This document shows positions 52,378-61,347 of a stretch of 64,000 nucleotides of DNA, in pieces (the stretch's first letter is position 1; each line of letters starts with the position of its first letter). Origin of the DNA: Streptomyces sp. CB02056. GTDB lineage: Bacteria; Actinomycetota; Actinomycetes; Streptomycetales; Streptomycetaceae. The position numbers were made by a program, and so were the translations under genes. The notes under the pieces are model-generated. The model was not told the DNA's origin. It saw nothing but the letters and a program-made list of their open reading frames with translations, and ran no database searches. Where the stretch lies: contig NZ_LIPD01000003.1 in the NCBI RefSeq assembly GCF_001905545.1, positions 469,147-533,146 on the forward strand, in the 5' to 3' direction.

Positions 52378-53796
52378 ATGCCGCCTGCTTCGCCATCCTC
52401 TTCTTCGGGCACGAACGCCTCCGACTCCGGCGCGAACGCCCCCGCGCCGGGCGCGACCGCCCTCCTGGAACGCGCCGAGCACGTCGAAGCGCCCCTGGTC
52501 CTGGACACCGAACCGCCGCGCACGCTGCGCTTCCGGGACCACTTCGCGCTCTGGATGAACCTGGGCGTCAGCCTGATCGGCTTCTCCACCGCCGCCACCG
52601 TGCTCGGCGCCCCCGGCAGCGAGCTGTCGCTGGCCGCCGCGGTGACCGCGATCACGATCGGTACGGCGGTCGGCACCGCGATGCTCGCCGTGGCCGCGCT
52701 GATCGGCGCCCGCACCGGCGCCCCCGCGATGGCGAACCTGCGCGGGCTGTTCGGCACCCGGCTGTCGTACCTGCCGACGGTGCTGAACATCGTGCAGTGC
52801 ATCGGCTGGGGCGTCTTCGAGCTGCTGACCATCTCGGCGGGCGCGCAGACCGTCGCGCACACCACCGGCTACCGCTGGCTGTTCGTCCTGCTCGCGGGCG
52901 CGCTGACCACCGCGCTGACCATCTGGCCGCTGGGCTCGATCGCGGTGCTGCGCCGCTTCGTGGCCGGGGCGGTCGCGGTGGCGATGGTGTACTTCACCGT
53001 CCAGTTGGGCCGCCAGGGCGTGCCGGACCCGGGCGCGGGCAACTGGCACGGCTTCCTCGGCGCCACCGACGCGATGATCGCGGTGTCGGTCTCCTTCGTC
53101 CCGCTCGCCGCCGACTACACCCGGCACTCGCGCACCCCGCGCTCGGCGTTCTGGGGCAGCTTCTCCGGCTACACGGTCGCCCAGGTCTGGTGCTACGTGC
53201 TCGGCCTGATGGCGCTGCTGCAGTCGGACGGCGACCCGAACCGGATCTTCGACTCCTTCCTCGGGGTCTGGGCCGGCTGGCTGTTCCTGCTGGTGCTGGT
53301 GCTGCGCGAGACCGACCAGTCCTTCGCCAACGTGTACTCGACCGCGATGTCGGTGCAGAACCTGCTGCCGAAGGTGGACCGCCGGGTGCTCTCCGGCGCG
53401 ATCGGCGTGCTGATCACCGTGCTGGCGCTGCAGATCGACGAGTTCACCGACACCTACTACGGCTTCCTCGGCCTGATCGGCTCGGTGTTCGTGCCGCTGC
53501 TGGCGGTGCTCGTGGTGGACTACTTCCTCGGCGCCGGCCGGCGCGGCTGGAACCTCTCCGCCGACGCGCCGTCCCGCTGGCTGATGCTGCTGCCGTGGGC
53601 CCTGGGCTTCGCGGTCTACCAGTTCATCGCGCCGACCAAGGTCGCGGGCTGGTGGACGGACTTCTGGACCTCCGCCCAGGAGGCGCTGCACTTCACCCCG
53701 CAGGAGTGGACCTCGGCCTCGCTGTTCGCCTTCCTGGTGCCGGCCCTGGCCACCTGGGCGCTCACCCCGCTCGGCCGCCGCGCCGTCCGGGGCTGA
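52378..53796 (+). CDS. cytX: CytX-type hydroxymethylpyrimidine/thiamine-precursor permease (NCS1)
   Basis: 472-residue NCS1-family membrane transporter (cytosine permease fold) with about 12 helices: FRDHFALWMNLGVSLIGFSTAATVLG, NIVQCIGWGVFELLTISAGAQ, ATDAMIAVSVSFVPLAADYTRHS, and a C-terminal helical pair with VDYFLGAGRRGWNL. The TPP riboswitch upstream identifies the substrate as a thiamine precursor, most likely hydroxymethylpyrimidine, rather than cytosine. Proton- or sodium-driven import. No thiM, thiD or thiE gene is adjacent. Confidence 0.93.
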   Translation: MPPASPSSSSGTNASDSGANAPAPGATALLERAEHVEAPLVLDTEPPRTLRFRDHFALWMNLGVSLIGFSTAATVLGAPGSELSLAAAVTAITIGTAVGTAMLAVAALIGARTGAPAMANLRGLFGTRLSYLPTVLNIVQCIGWGVFELLTISAGAQTVAHTTGYRWLFVLLAGALTTALTIWPLGSIAVLRRFVAGAVAVAMVYFTVQLGRQGVPDPGAGNWHGFLGATDAMIAVSVSFVPLAADYTRHSRTPRSAFWGSFSGYTVAQVWCYVLGLMALLQSDGDPNRIFDSFLGVWAGWLFLLVLVLRETDQSFANVYSTAMSVQNLLPKVDRRVLSGAIGVLITVLALQIDEFTDTYYGFLGLIGSVFVPLLAVLVVDYFLGAGRRGWNLSADAPSRWLMLLPWALGFAVYQFIAPTKVAGWWTDFWTSAQEALHFTPQEWTSASLFAFLVPALATWALTPLGRRAVRG

Positions 53797-53831
53797 CGGA
53801 GCGGGGCCCGAGCGGGCCCCGCAGGTGCGCA

Positions 53832-53856
53832 GACGGCCCCACAGGTTGGGGCCGTC
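53832..53856 (+). terminator. Terminator of cytX
   Basis: GACGGCCCCA pairs with TGGGGCCGTC, loop CAGGT, followed by TTTG. 36 bases after the cytX stop. Confidence 0.88.
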
Positions 53857-53895
53857 TTTGTCCGCGCTTCACCTCCGCCGCCTATCGTTGGGCCT

Positions 53896-54720
53896 GTGAC
53901 CAGCCCAGACCTGTCCTCGGCGGCGGCGCGCACCGTGCCGCCCGTCCAGGTGATCGCCCACCGCGGTTCCTCCCACGCCCTGCCCGAGCACACCCTCGCG
54001 GCCTACCGGCGCGCGCTCGACGAGGGCGCGGACGCGCTGGAGTGCGACGTCCGGGTCACCGCCGACGGCGCGCTGGTCTGCGTGCACGACCGCCGGATCG
54101 GCCGGGTCTCCAACGGCCGGGGCACCGTTTCGGCCATGACCCTCGCCGAGCTGGAGGCGTACGACTTCGGCGCCTGGAAGACCGGCCGCCCCAGCACCGA
54201 CCCGGAGCTGCGCGGTGTGCTGCGGCTGGAGCGGCTGCTGGAGCTGGTGGTGGAGTGCGGCCGCCCGGTGGACCTGGCGATCGAGACCAAGCACCCGGTG
54301 CGCTTCCGCGGCCGGGTGGAGGCCGAGCTGCTGCGGACCCTGGAGCGGTTCAAGATCGGCGCGACCCGGGAGGGCGACCGCCCGTCCGCCCGGATCATGA
54401 GCTTCTCCTCCGTCGCGCTGAACCGGGTGGCCGCCGCCGCGCCGCGGTACCGGCGGGTCTTCCTGTTCGAGCGGACCCTGCCGCTGCTCGGCCGGCTGCG
54501 CGAGGGCTCGCCGCTGCCGGGCGGGGCACGGATCGCCGGCCCGGGCATCGAGCTGGTGCGGGCCCGCCCGCAGCTGGTGACCCGGCTGCGCGAGCTCGGC
54601 CACGAGGTGCACGTGTGGACGGTGGACGAGCCGGCCGACGTCGAGCTCTGCCTGGAGCTCGGGGTGTCCGCGATCATCACCAACCGGCCCGCGGAGGTAC
54701 TGGCGCAGCTCGGCCGGTGA
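53896..54720 (+). CDS. Glycerophosphodiester phosphodiesterase
   Basis: 274-residue GDPD-family enzyme hydrolysing glycerophosphodiesters to glycerol 3-phosphate and an alcohol. TIM barrel with the catalytic HRG in VIAHRGSSHALPEHTLAAYR, metal Glu/Asp in LECDVRVTADGALVCVHDRRIGR, the LAIETKHPVR motif and the C-terminal VHVWTVDEPADVELCLELGV. No signal peptide, so cytosolic. GTG start at 53896; the spacing to the upstream terminator indicates its own promoter. Used in phospholipid turnover. Confidence 0.95.
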   Translation: MTSPDLSSAAARTVPPVQVIAHRGSSHALPEHTLAAYRRALDEGADALECDVRVTADGALVCVHDRRIGRVSNGRGTVSAMTLAELEAYDFGAWKTGRPSTDPELRGVLRLERLLELVVECGRPVDLAIETKHPVRFRGRVEAELLRTLERFKIGATREGDRPSARIMSFSSVALNRVAAAAPRYRRVFLFERTLPLLGRLREGSPLPGGARIAGPGIELVRARPQLVTRLRELGHEVHVWTVDEPADVELCLELGVSAIITNRPAEVLAQLGR

Positions 54721-54982
54721 TCCACCGGTGATCCGTCGGCGCACCGAAGGCCGTACTCCTCCGAACCCCTCCGATCCGATCACTCTGGTCGGCAGTCAAA
54801 CCTTCCTCGCGCGAAATTGCCGGAATTCTTGCATCCGGGCGACGGAGGGTGAGCGCGGAATGACCTGATGTCGACCGTCGGTCGCCGCACTCGAAATGGG
54901 CTCGCGGGATCGTCCGGTGCTCGTTTCCGACGCATTACCAAGGGGCATCTCTCCCTCGGCATACGCTGAAGGAGGTCCGGGG

Positions 54983-55567
54983 GTGGCGTTGATGGTGGCG
55001 CGTGAAGTGCCGACTTCATCGACCATGGCAGTGCCGCACGGCCCAGCGAGTGTCGGGGTCGCACGGCGCCGACTGCGTCGAGATCTGGGTGACCGGCAGG
55101 TACCCGAACCGGTCATCGATGATGCTGTTCTGATCCTTTCCGAGCTGTTGAGCAACGCCTGTCGGTACGCCCGTCCGCTCGGCCCGCTGCCGGCCCTGGG
55201 CCGCAGCGCCCGGGCCGAGGTGCTCGGGCAGGTGCTGGTCGGCGTCCCCTCCGGGGCGAACGCCGCGCAGGGCGCCCGCGAGCCCGCCGAGGGTCCGGCC
55301 GAGCCGGCCGGCGGGGTGCTGGTCCGCTGGCAGATGCACGCCGACGGGGTGCTCACCCTGGAGGTCACGGACGGCGGGGCGGCCACCCGGCCGCTGCCCG
55401 CGAGTCCCTCGCTGACCTCGCGCGGCGGCCGCGGCCTGAGCATCGTCGACCAGCTGGCCAGCGACTGGGGCGTGCGCGACGCCCCCGGCGAGGTCACGGT
55501 CTGGGCGGCGCTGCCCGCCCGGGCCCGGCACGCCCGGCGCACCGGGGGCGATGCCCGTAGCGCGTGA
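54983..55567 (+). CDS. ATP-binding protein, anti-sigma-factor-type HATPase_c (RsbW-like)
   Basis: 194-residue GHKL-fold protein. N box ILSELLSNACRYARP (about 45-60), G1-like EVTDGGAATRP, and G2 GGRGLSIVDQLASDWGV. The protein lacks a kinase sensor domain, as in the streptomycete RsbW-type regulators that bind SigB-family sigma factors or phosphorylate anti-anti-sigma proteins. A P/A/G-rich insert of about 45 residues sits between N and G1 boxes. GTG at 54983 is chosen because AAGGAGGT lies 7 bases upstream; a frame open further upstream is rejected. Possible partners are the sigma factors at 15.5 and 16.4 kb, but no adjacent anti-anti-sigma gene is present. Confidence 0.88.
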   Translation: MALMVAREVPTSSTMAVPHGPASVGVARRRLRRDLGDRQVPEPVIDDAVLILSELLSNACRYARPLGPLPALGRSARAEVLGQVLVGVPSGANAAQGAREPAEGPAEPAGGVLVRWQMHADGVLTLEVTDGGAATRPLPASPSLTSRGGRGLSIVDQLASDWGVRDAPGEVTVWAALPARARHARRTGGDARSA

Positions 55568-55636
55568 GCCGGGCTCGGGGAATGTGTCGTTAGGCTTCCC
55601 GGGACACAGGACCACCGTTCCCGGGAGAGCCGCAGC

Positions 55637-56620
55637 ATGGGCAAGAAGGCCGCCAAGAAGGCGCCGCAGCGCCAGTCCACCACCGCCGTCACGGGCGAGA
55701 TCCCCGTGGTCGGGGCCCGCGAGGACTGCCCCTGCGGCTCGGGCCGCCGGTACAAGGCGTGTCACGGCCGGGAGGCCTCGCACGCGGTGCAGGAGCTGGT
55801 GCACCGCCCGTTCGAGGGCCTGCCGGGCGAGGCCGACTGGGTGGCCCTGCGCGAGCTGGTGCCCGCCGCCACGGTGCCGCTGACGCTGGCCGCCGGCGTG
55901 GCCGACGGCGCGACCGGTGACGTCCCGTCGGTGACCCTGGCCACCGTGCTGCCGCTGGCCTGGCCGGCCCTGCGCCGCCAGGACGGCTCGATCCTGCTCG
56001 GCCTGCAGACCCAGTCCGCCTCCGGCGACCTCAGCCGCGACCTCGCGGACGCCCTGGAGCTGGCCCTGGCCACCGAGCCGGGCAGCCCGGTGCCGGCCCG
56101 CCGGACCGTCCCGGGCGGGCGCCGCCTGCAGGACCTGCTGGACACCACCGCCGCGTTCACGCCCGCCGTGCACACCGGCTTCGAGTTCTGGCTGGAGGAC
56201 GCCGAGGCCGCCACCGGCGAGGTCGCCGCCTCCCTGGAGCGCGCCAACGCCTCGGCCATCCCGACCGAGAAGCTCGCGAGCGTGGACTCCGCGTACTGGT
56301 GCGGCACCCCGGACAAGAACCACCTGCGCTGGGTGATGACCGTGCCCGAGGAGAAGCTGCTGGACGCGCTGGCCCGGCTGAACACGGCCGGCGAGGCCTC
56401 GCTCGGCCCGGACACCCGCCTGGTCGGCTCCTTCCGCGCGCACGGCCTGACCGTCCCGGTGTGGGACCTCCCGCTCGCGATGACCGCCGCCGACTGCGAG
56501 AAGCCGGCCGCCGAGTTCGCCGAGCGGCTCGCCGCGGTGCTCGCCGACGCGGCCCCGCTGACCGCCGAGGAGCGGCGCACCCGCGCGAACCTGGTGAACC
56601 GTCAGGTCACCTTGAACTAA
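55637..56620 (+). CDS. DUF5926-type protein with N-terminal SEC-C zinc motif
   Basis: 327 residues. After a basic start (MGKKAAKKAPQRQ) comes the SEC-C signature EDCPCGSGRRYKACHG (about residues 29-44), a zinc-binding motif also found at the end of SecA. The rest is the conserved actinobacterial DUF5926 part, e.g. FEGLPGEADWVALRELVPAA, SAYWCGTPDKNHLRWVMTVPEE and ADCEKPAAEFAERL. Function unknown; a ribosome- or chaperone-linked role is suggested only by the SEC-C motif. ATG at 55637 with GGGAGAGCC upstream. Probably follows the HATPase gene as a separate unit. Confidence 0.9.
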   Translation: MGKKAAKKAPQRQSTTAVTGEIPVVGAREDCPCGSGRRYKACHGREASHAVQELVHRPFEGLPGEADWVALRELVPAATVPLTLAAGVADGATGDVPSVTLATVLPLAWPALRRQDGSILLGLQTQSASGDLSRDLADALELALATEPGSPVPARRTVPGGRRLQDLLDTTAAFTPAVHTGFEFWLEDAEAATGEVAASLERANASAIPTEKLASVDSAYWCGTPDKNHLRWVMTVPEEKLLDALARLNTAGEASLGPDTRLVGSFRAHGLTVPVWDLPLAMTAADCEKPAAEFAERLAAVLADAAPLTAEERRTRANLVNRQVTLN

Positions 56621-56737
56621 AGGGCGCAGGATCCGCGTGATACGCGTCACATTGTCGCGGTGAACGCGCAATTTCCGGGCGTGGAGGGCGTCTTGGAAAT
56701 TGGCGCGGGCGCGGATCCTTGTTACTGTCTAAAGAGT

Positions 56738-56790
56738 CCGGCCGCTGGTGCATCCCCCGTCGCCAGCGGCCGGATCTTTTCTTTTTCCGG
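56738..56790 (+). terminator. Strong rho-independent terminator, possible tiny RNA
   Basis: Stem CCGGCCGCTGG with 56763-56773 (11 bp), loop of 14 bases with five Cs (56749-56762), followed by ATCTTTTCTTTTT, the best U-tract in the window. A promoter-like pair, -35 TTGGCG (56700-56705) and -10 TACTGT (56723-56728) with 17 bases between, lies directly upstream, so a transcript of about 50 bases might be made. Otherwise it is the terminator of the DUF5926 gene. Confidence 0.85.
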
Positions 56791-56895
56791 AGTGCCCCGC
56801 TCGGAGCCCCCGGACGGGCCCGGGCCGAGACCCGGGAGAAGCCCGGATCCGGGCCCGGCGGACGGTGTCGACAGCCCGTCCCGCTCCGGTGGCCC

Positions 56896-57558
56896 TCAGT
56901 AGGCCGAACGCCCGCTGTCCAGCCGGACCGTCGCCTCCACCAACTCCCCCAGCAGCGGCCCGACCTGCGGCAGCCAGACCCCGCCGCCGACGCCCGGTCG
57001 CGGCGCGAGCACCCAGCGCACCCTCCCCCAGCCTCCGGCCGAGGGCACCCCGACGGCCGCGCCGCCGGGCGGCAGCGGCAGGAAGCCGCCCGCCCCGTGG
57101 TAGCGCAACGAGCCTGGCACCCAAGGGAGTTGGGCGAGCATCTCGCCGAGCACGTCCAGTGAGTACGGGGCCACCAGCAGCGCGTAGCGGCCCGGCATCG
57201 CCAGCACCGGGCCGAGCGGCAGCCGCAGCGCGCCCAGGTAGACCAGCGCCCGGGCGCCGGCCGCCGCGGGCAGGCTGACCGCCGAGACCGTGGAGCCGGT
57301 GGCGGCCAGCACCGGCGCGTCCGGGCTCTGCCGCTCCCACCACCAGCGCACCATCCGGGCGTCCGTGGTGGCGGCCAGCAGCGAGGGGTCGTGCGGGTGC
57401 GCGCCGGGGACGGTGCAGTCCAGGTCGCCGCAGGAGCAGCGGCCGTCGCGCAGCACGGCGCCCGGCACCACGGGCCAACGGTGGTCGACGGCGGCCGTCA
57501 GGGCCGCGGCCAGCCGGGCGGAACGATCCTCCGACCGGTCTTTCGGGTTCTCACGCAT
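56896..57558 (-). CDS. Bifunctional DNA primase/polymerase N-terminal-type protein (Prim-Pol-like)
   Basis: 220 residues. The family pattern is partly visible: HRWPVVPGAVLRDGRCSCGDLDC with a CxC..C zinc-like cluster, GAHPHDPSLLAATTDARMVRWWWERQSPDAPV, and a C-terminal LPWVPGSLRYHGAGGFLPLPP. This resembles stand-alone actinobacterial Prim-Pol N-terminal domain proteins, where the catalytic acids of the archaeo-eukaryotic primase are often weak or lost; I do not see a clear DxD here. ATG at 57558. Function beyond the family name is unknown. Confidence 0.75.
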   Translation of the reverse strand: MRENPKDRSEDRSARLAAALTAAVDHRWPVVPGAVLRDGRCSCGDLDCTVPGAHPHDPSLLAATTDARMVRWWWERQSPDAPVLAATGSTVSAVSLPAAAGARALVYLGALRLPLGPVLAMPGRYALLVAPYSLDVLGEMLAQLPWVPGSLRYHGAGGFLPLPPGGAAVGVPSAGGWGRVRWVLAPRPGVGGGVWLPQVGPLLGELVEATVRLDSGRSAY

Positions 57559-58172
57559 GGCGCTCGTTCCTTTCCCTGACCGCTCGGTTCGCTCCGCTCC
57601 GCCGGCGTCCGTCGGGATCCTCCGCGCGGACCCGCCGCGGCACGGACCCGGGCGGCGCGGCGCGGGGCGGGCGGCAGGGCGGACGGCGCGGCACGACGTG
57701 GAGCAGGTGTGGAGTACGACGTGAAAGGGCCGCGCAGGGCACAGCCCTTGGAACGAGAATCCCGTACGCGACCGGATGGACGCCGCCCGGGCGCGCTTGG
57801 TTCCACCGTACGAGTGAGAGAGTTCCGGCCGACCCGGCTCACGGGCGGCACGGACATACGATCCGGACGGCCGCCCGGGCCGTCCTCCCGGTTCTGCCCG
57901 CTCGCGGCCCGCTCCATGCCTCCGGGCCGAGTGGCGCGCGCACCAACCCCGCGCGCCCCCCGACCGGGTCGCGATCGATGTGGAACGGGCCACCGCGTCG
58001 TCCTGGATCTGGACATGCCCCGAATGGCCTGTGTAGAAGTGGTGGCATTGCTGTCGATCAATGACGAGTAGTAGCGAATCGAGGCGAAACACGCCCTTTG
58101 GCCGTGCTCGCTCCACATTGGCCGTACCTGGGGGTTTCGCATGGCACGTAGCACCGCGTCAGGAGTGACGGC
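57559..58172. other. 614-bp divergent gap, no supported gene
   Basis: Between the primase-like gene (minus) and the PP2C gene (plus). The open frame at 57709-58071 has R/P-rich shadow composition and no ribosome binding site, so it is not called. A moderately AT-rich part at about 58020-58075, with dyad CATTG-n8-CAATG near 58047, is the likeliest promoter area. Confidence 0.5.
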
Positions 58173-59621
58173 ATGAACGAGTCCCACCCGTCGACGGCCC
58201 TCCCGACGACGACCGCCGAGCCTGGCGAACCCGGCTGCGCGGGCGGGCTCACCGTCCTCGACCTGCCGGACCTCCCCGGCCCCGTCAACGCCCCGGACGG
58301 CACGGCGGACACCCGCACGGCGCCCTCCGCCGCGCTGCAGGACCGTTTGGCCGGACGCCTGTCCGATATCACCAGCCTGCACGAGCACACCGAACGGCTC
58401 GCCCGCGCCCGCGGCCTGGCCGCCACCCTGGACACCGTCCTCGCCTCCGGCGCCGCCCTGCTCGGCGCCCGGCGCGGCATGCTGGTCACCCGGCGGCCCG
58501 GCGGCGGCCCCGGACAGCCGGTCGGCCACGGCCTCGACCGCGCCAGCCTCGGCGCCCTGGAGACCGTCCCGACCGAGCAGAGCCTGCTGGCCCGGCTGCT
58601 GCGCGAACGGGACCGGCCCGCCCAGCTGCACTCCCACGACCTCGCCGAGGACCCGGCCACCGGCGCCCGGCTGCGCGAACTCGCCGTCCACCTCGGCCTC
58701 GGCGGCGCCTACGGCCTGCCGCTCGCCACCGAGGAGGACGGCCCGCTCGCCGCCGCCCTCTGGTTCTACGACGAGCCCGCCGAACCGACCGACTGCCAGC
58801 GCGAACTGGCCCGCCACTACTGCGAGATCGCCGCCCCGCTGCTCGCCAAGCAGCTGGAGGCGGACCGGATCTCGCGCACCACCGAGGCGCTGCGCCGCGG
58901 CCTGCTGCCGGACCGGCTCCCCCGGGCCGCCGGGCTGCGGCTGGCCGCCCGGCTCGTCCCCGCCGGGCTGGAGCGCTCCACCGGCAGCGACTGGTACGAC
59001 GCGATCCCGCTGCCCGACGGCACCATCGGCCTCACCGTCGGCTCCGTCTCCGGCGACGGCCCCGGCGCGGGCCCCGGCTCCGCCCCCGGCGCGGCCGCCG
59101 CGATGGGCCGGGTCCGGGCCGCGCTGCGGGCGTACGCGGTGCTGGAGGGCGAGGACCCGGTCTCCGTCCTGGGGGACCTGGAGCTGCTGCTCAAGACCAC
59201 CGAACCGACCCGCACCGCCACCGCCGTCTACGCCTGGATCGAGCCCGAGGAGCGCCGGATCACCCTGGCCGGCGCCGGGCACTGCCCGCCCGTCCTGGTC
59301 GGCCGGCACGGCGCCGAGTTCGTGGAGACCTCGCTCTCCGCCCCGCTCGGCATGCTGGCCTGCTGGGAGGCCCCCGGGGTGGAGTTCGTCGCCGAGCGCG
59401 GCGACACCCTGCTGCTCTACACCGAGGGCCTGGCCCGCCGCTGCGGCCCGACCCTGCACGCCGGGCAGGCCAACCTGCGCCGGGCCGCCGCCGACGCCCC
59501 GCGCGACGTGCGGATCGACCCGGACCGGCTCTGCGCCCACCTGCTGGCCGTCTGCCCGGACCCGGACGCCGCGGGCACGGCCACCGACGACCTGATGCTG
59601 CTGGCGGCCCGCTTCGAGTGA
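58173..59621 (+). CDS. GAF plus PP2C/SpoIIE serine phosphatase
   Basis: 482 residues. A disordered N-terminus of about 55 residues, a GAF-like sensor (about 75-235, AATLDTVLASGAALLGARRGML to HYCEIAAPLLAKQLEADRI), then the SpoIIE-type PP2C domain: TEALRRGLLPDRLP, GSDWYDAIPLPDGTIGLTVGSVSGDG with metal Asp, RITLAGAGHCPPVLV, TLLLYTEGL and the closing ATDDLMLLAARF. Such phosphatases dephosphorylate anti-anti-sigma proteins and release SigB-like sigma factors, of which this window has two. GSDWYD replaces the usual GGDWYD. ATG at 58173 with AGGAGTGACGG upstream. Confidence 0.92.
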   Translation: MNESHPSTALPTTTAEPGEPGCAGGLTVLDLPDLPGPVNAPDGTADTRTAPSAALQDRLAGRLSDITSLHEHTERLARARGLAATLDTVLASGAALLGARRGMLVTRRPGGGPGQPVGHGLDRASLGALETVPTEQSLLARLLRERDRPAQLHSHDLAEDPATGARLRELAVHLGLGGAYGLPLATEEDGPLAAALWFYDEPAEPTDCQRELARHYCEIAAPLLAKQLEADRISRTTEALRRGLLPDRLPRAAGLRLAARLVPAGLERSTGSDWYDAIPLPDGTIGLTVGSVSGDGPGAGPGSAPGAAAAMGRVRAALRAYAVLEGEDPVSVLGDLELLLKTTEPTRTATAVYAWIEPEERRITLAGAGHCPPVLVGRHGAEFVETSLSAPLGMLACWEAPGVEFVAERGDTLLLYTEGLARRCGPTLHAGQANLRRAAADAPRDVRIDPDRLCAHLLAVCPDPDAAGTATDDLMLLAARFE

Positions 59622-59750
59622 CGGTTCGGGCCCGGAACGAACGGGCGGCCGGGCGTCCGTACCATGGACGGACGCACGGCCGCCCGCGCGTGTCGCGATC
59701 CGACACCTCCCCCAGGGGCGGCGGTACCACCCCCCAAGGAGGCGTTGCAC

Positions 59751-61250
59751 GTGACCGAGGACCGTACCCCCGCGGTGGCCGAGAACCCCGAGGCCGAGGG
59801 CGGCGAGGAGCCTGAGCAGCACAAGGGCCGCAAGAACGGTCTCTACGGCGACATCTCCGACGAGCTGGCCGCCTCGATGAAGTCCGGCTGGGCCGACACC
59901 GAGCTGCACGGCCTCGCCCCCGTCGCCCAGGCCCCGTACGCGGCCGAGCGCCGCGCCGCGCTGTCCGCCGCCTACCCCGGCGAGCGCCTGGTCGTCCCGG
60001 CCGGCAACCTGCGGGTCCGCTCCAACGACACCGACTACGCGTTCCGCGCCGCCAGCGAGTACGTCCACCTCACCGGCGACCAGACCGAGGACGCGGTGCT
60101 GGTCGGCGAGCCGACCGGCGCGACCGGCCACGACTTCGTGCTCTACCTGCTGCCCCGATCGAACCGCGAGAACGGCGAGTTCTGGCTGGACGGCTACGGC
60201 GAGCTGTGGGTCGGCCGCCGGCACAGCCTGGCCGAGCAGGAGCAGCTGCTCGGGCTGCCCGCCCGCGACGTGCGCAAGGCCGCCGAGGAGCTGGCCGCGA
60301 AGGCCGCCGACTCCGCCGTGCCGACCCGCATCGTCCGCGGCTACGACGCCGGCCTGGAGGCCGCGCTCGCCGACGCCCTGGACGCCGACAAGGACGCCGG
60401 GCTCAAGGAGTTCCTGAGCGGCCTGCGGCTGGTCAAGGACGCGTGGGAGATCGGCGAGCTGCGCGCCGCCTGCGACGCCACCGTCAAGGGCTTCACCGAC
60501 GTGGTCCGCGAGCTGGGCCAGGCCGTCGCCACCTCGGAGCGCTGGATCGAGGGCACCTTCTGGCGCCGCGCCCGGGTCGAGGGCAACGACGTCGGCTACG
60601 GCACCATCGCCGCGGCCGGCCCGCACGCCACCACCCTGCACTGGGTGCGCAACGACGGCGACGTGCGCCCGGGCGAGCTGCTGCTGCTGGACGCGGGCGT
60701 GGAGACCAGCACCCTCTACACCGCGGACGTCACCCGCAGCCTGCCGATCAACGGCAGCTTCACCGAGGTCCAGCGCCGGATCTACGACGCGGTGTACGAC
60801 GCCCAGGAGGCCGGCATCGCCGCGGTGAAGCCCGGCGCCCGGTTCCGCGACTTCCACGAGGCCTCGCAGCGCGTGCTCGCCGAGCGGCTGCTCGCCTGGG
60901 GCCTGCTGGACGCCTCGGTGTACGACGTCGAGAAGGTCCTGGAGCTGGGCCTCCAGCGCCGCTGGACCCTGCACGGCACCGGCCACATGCTCGGCCTGGA
61001 CGTCCACGACTGCGCCCACTCGCGCCGCGAGGAGCACGTCGACGCGCTGCTGGTCCCCGGCATGGTGCTGACCGTCGAGCCCGGCCTGTACTTCCAGCAG
61101 GACGACCTGACCGTGCCGGAGGAGTACCGCGGCATCGGCGTCCGGATCGAGGACGACATCCTGGTCACCGCCGACGGCAACGAGAACCTCTCGGCCGGCC
61201 TGCCCCGCAGCGCCGAGGACGTCGAGGCCTGGATGGCCTCGCTCGCCTGA
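59751..61250 (+). CDS. pepP: Xaa-Pro aminopeptidase (aminopeptidase P)
   Basis: 499-residue dinuclear metallopeptidase removing N-terminal residues before proline. N-terminal AMP_N domain from about residue 60 (ERRAALSAAYPGERLVVPAG), catalytic pita-bread domain with metal ligands in LLLLDAGVETSTLYTADVTRSLPI (two Asp), HGTGHMLGLDVHD (His), MVLTVEPGLYF (Glu) and GIGVRIEDDILVT (Glu). The GTG at 59751 (VTEDRTPAVAENPEAEG) is chosen for the AAGGAGG 9 bases upstream; an ATG further up is not supported. Cytosolic. Length and residues are complete, so active. Confidence 0.95.
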   Translation: MTEDRTPAVAENPEAEGGEEPEQHKGRKNGLYGDISDELAASMKSGWADTELHGLAPVAQAPYAAERRAALSAAYPGERLVVPAGNLRVRSNDTDYAFRAASEYVHLTGDQTEDAVLVGEPTGATGHDFVLYLLPRSNRENGEFWLDGYGELWVGRRHSLAEQEQLLGLPARDVRKAAEELAAKAADSAVPTRIVRGYDAGLEAALADALDADKDAGLKEFLSGLRLVKDAWEIGELRAACDATVKGFTDVVRELGQAVATSERWIEGTFWRRARVEGNDVGYGTIAAAGPHATTLHWVRNDGDVRPGELLLLDAGVETSTLYTADVTRSLPINGSFTEVQRRIYDAVYDAQEAGIAAVKPGARFRDFHEASQRVLAERLLAWGLLDASVYDVEKVLELGLQRRWTLHGTGHMLGLDVHDCAHSRREEHVDALLVPGMVLTVEPGLYFQQDDLTVPEEYRGIGVRIEDDILVTADGNENLSAGLPRSAEDVEAWMASLA

Positions 61251-61283
61251 GCCTGCGCACGACGGCCGTGACGCGGCCACGGT

Positions 61284-61324
61284 GAAGGGCCCGGCCTCCC
61301 GAGCAGTGGGAGGCCGGGCCCTTC
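61284..61324. terminator. Perfect 17-bp bidirectional terminator
   Basis: Arms 61284-61300 and 61308-61324 pair perfectly around loop GAGCAGT, between the convergent pepP and lipoprotein genes. Confidence 0.9.
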
Positions 61325-61347
61325 GGCTCCGGTGCGGGCCGCCGGTG

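Noticed and set aside
52099..53691. 530-codon minus-strand ORF opposite cytX
   Set aside because: Shadow rich in H, R, Q and G; the plus strand has the riboswitch and a clear NCS1 permease.
56734..56790. 6C RNA
   Set aside because: That family has two hairpins with runs of six or more C; here there is one hairpin with five.
57709..58071. 120-codon ORF in the primase / PP2C gap
   Set aside because: R/P-rich composition, no ribosome binding site, no recognisable domain.
57498..61280. 1260-codon minus-strand ORF opposite the PP2C and pepP genes
   Set aside because: Antisense shadow of two well-supported enzymes.
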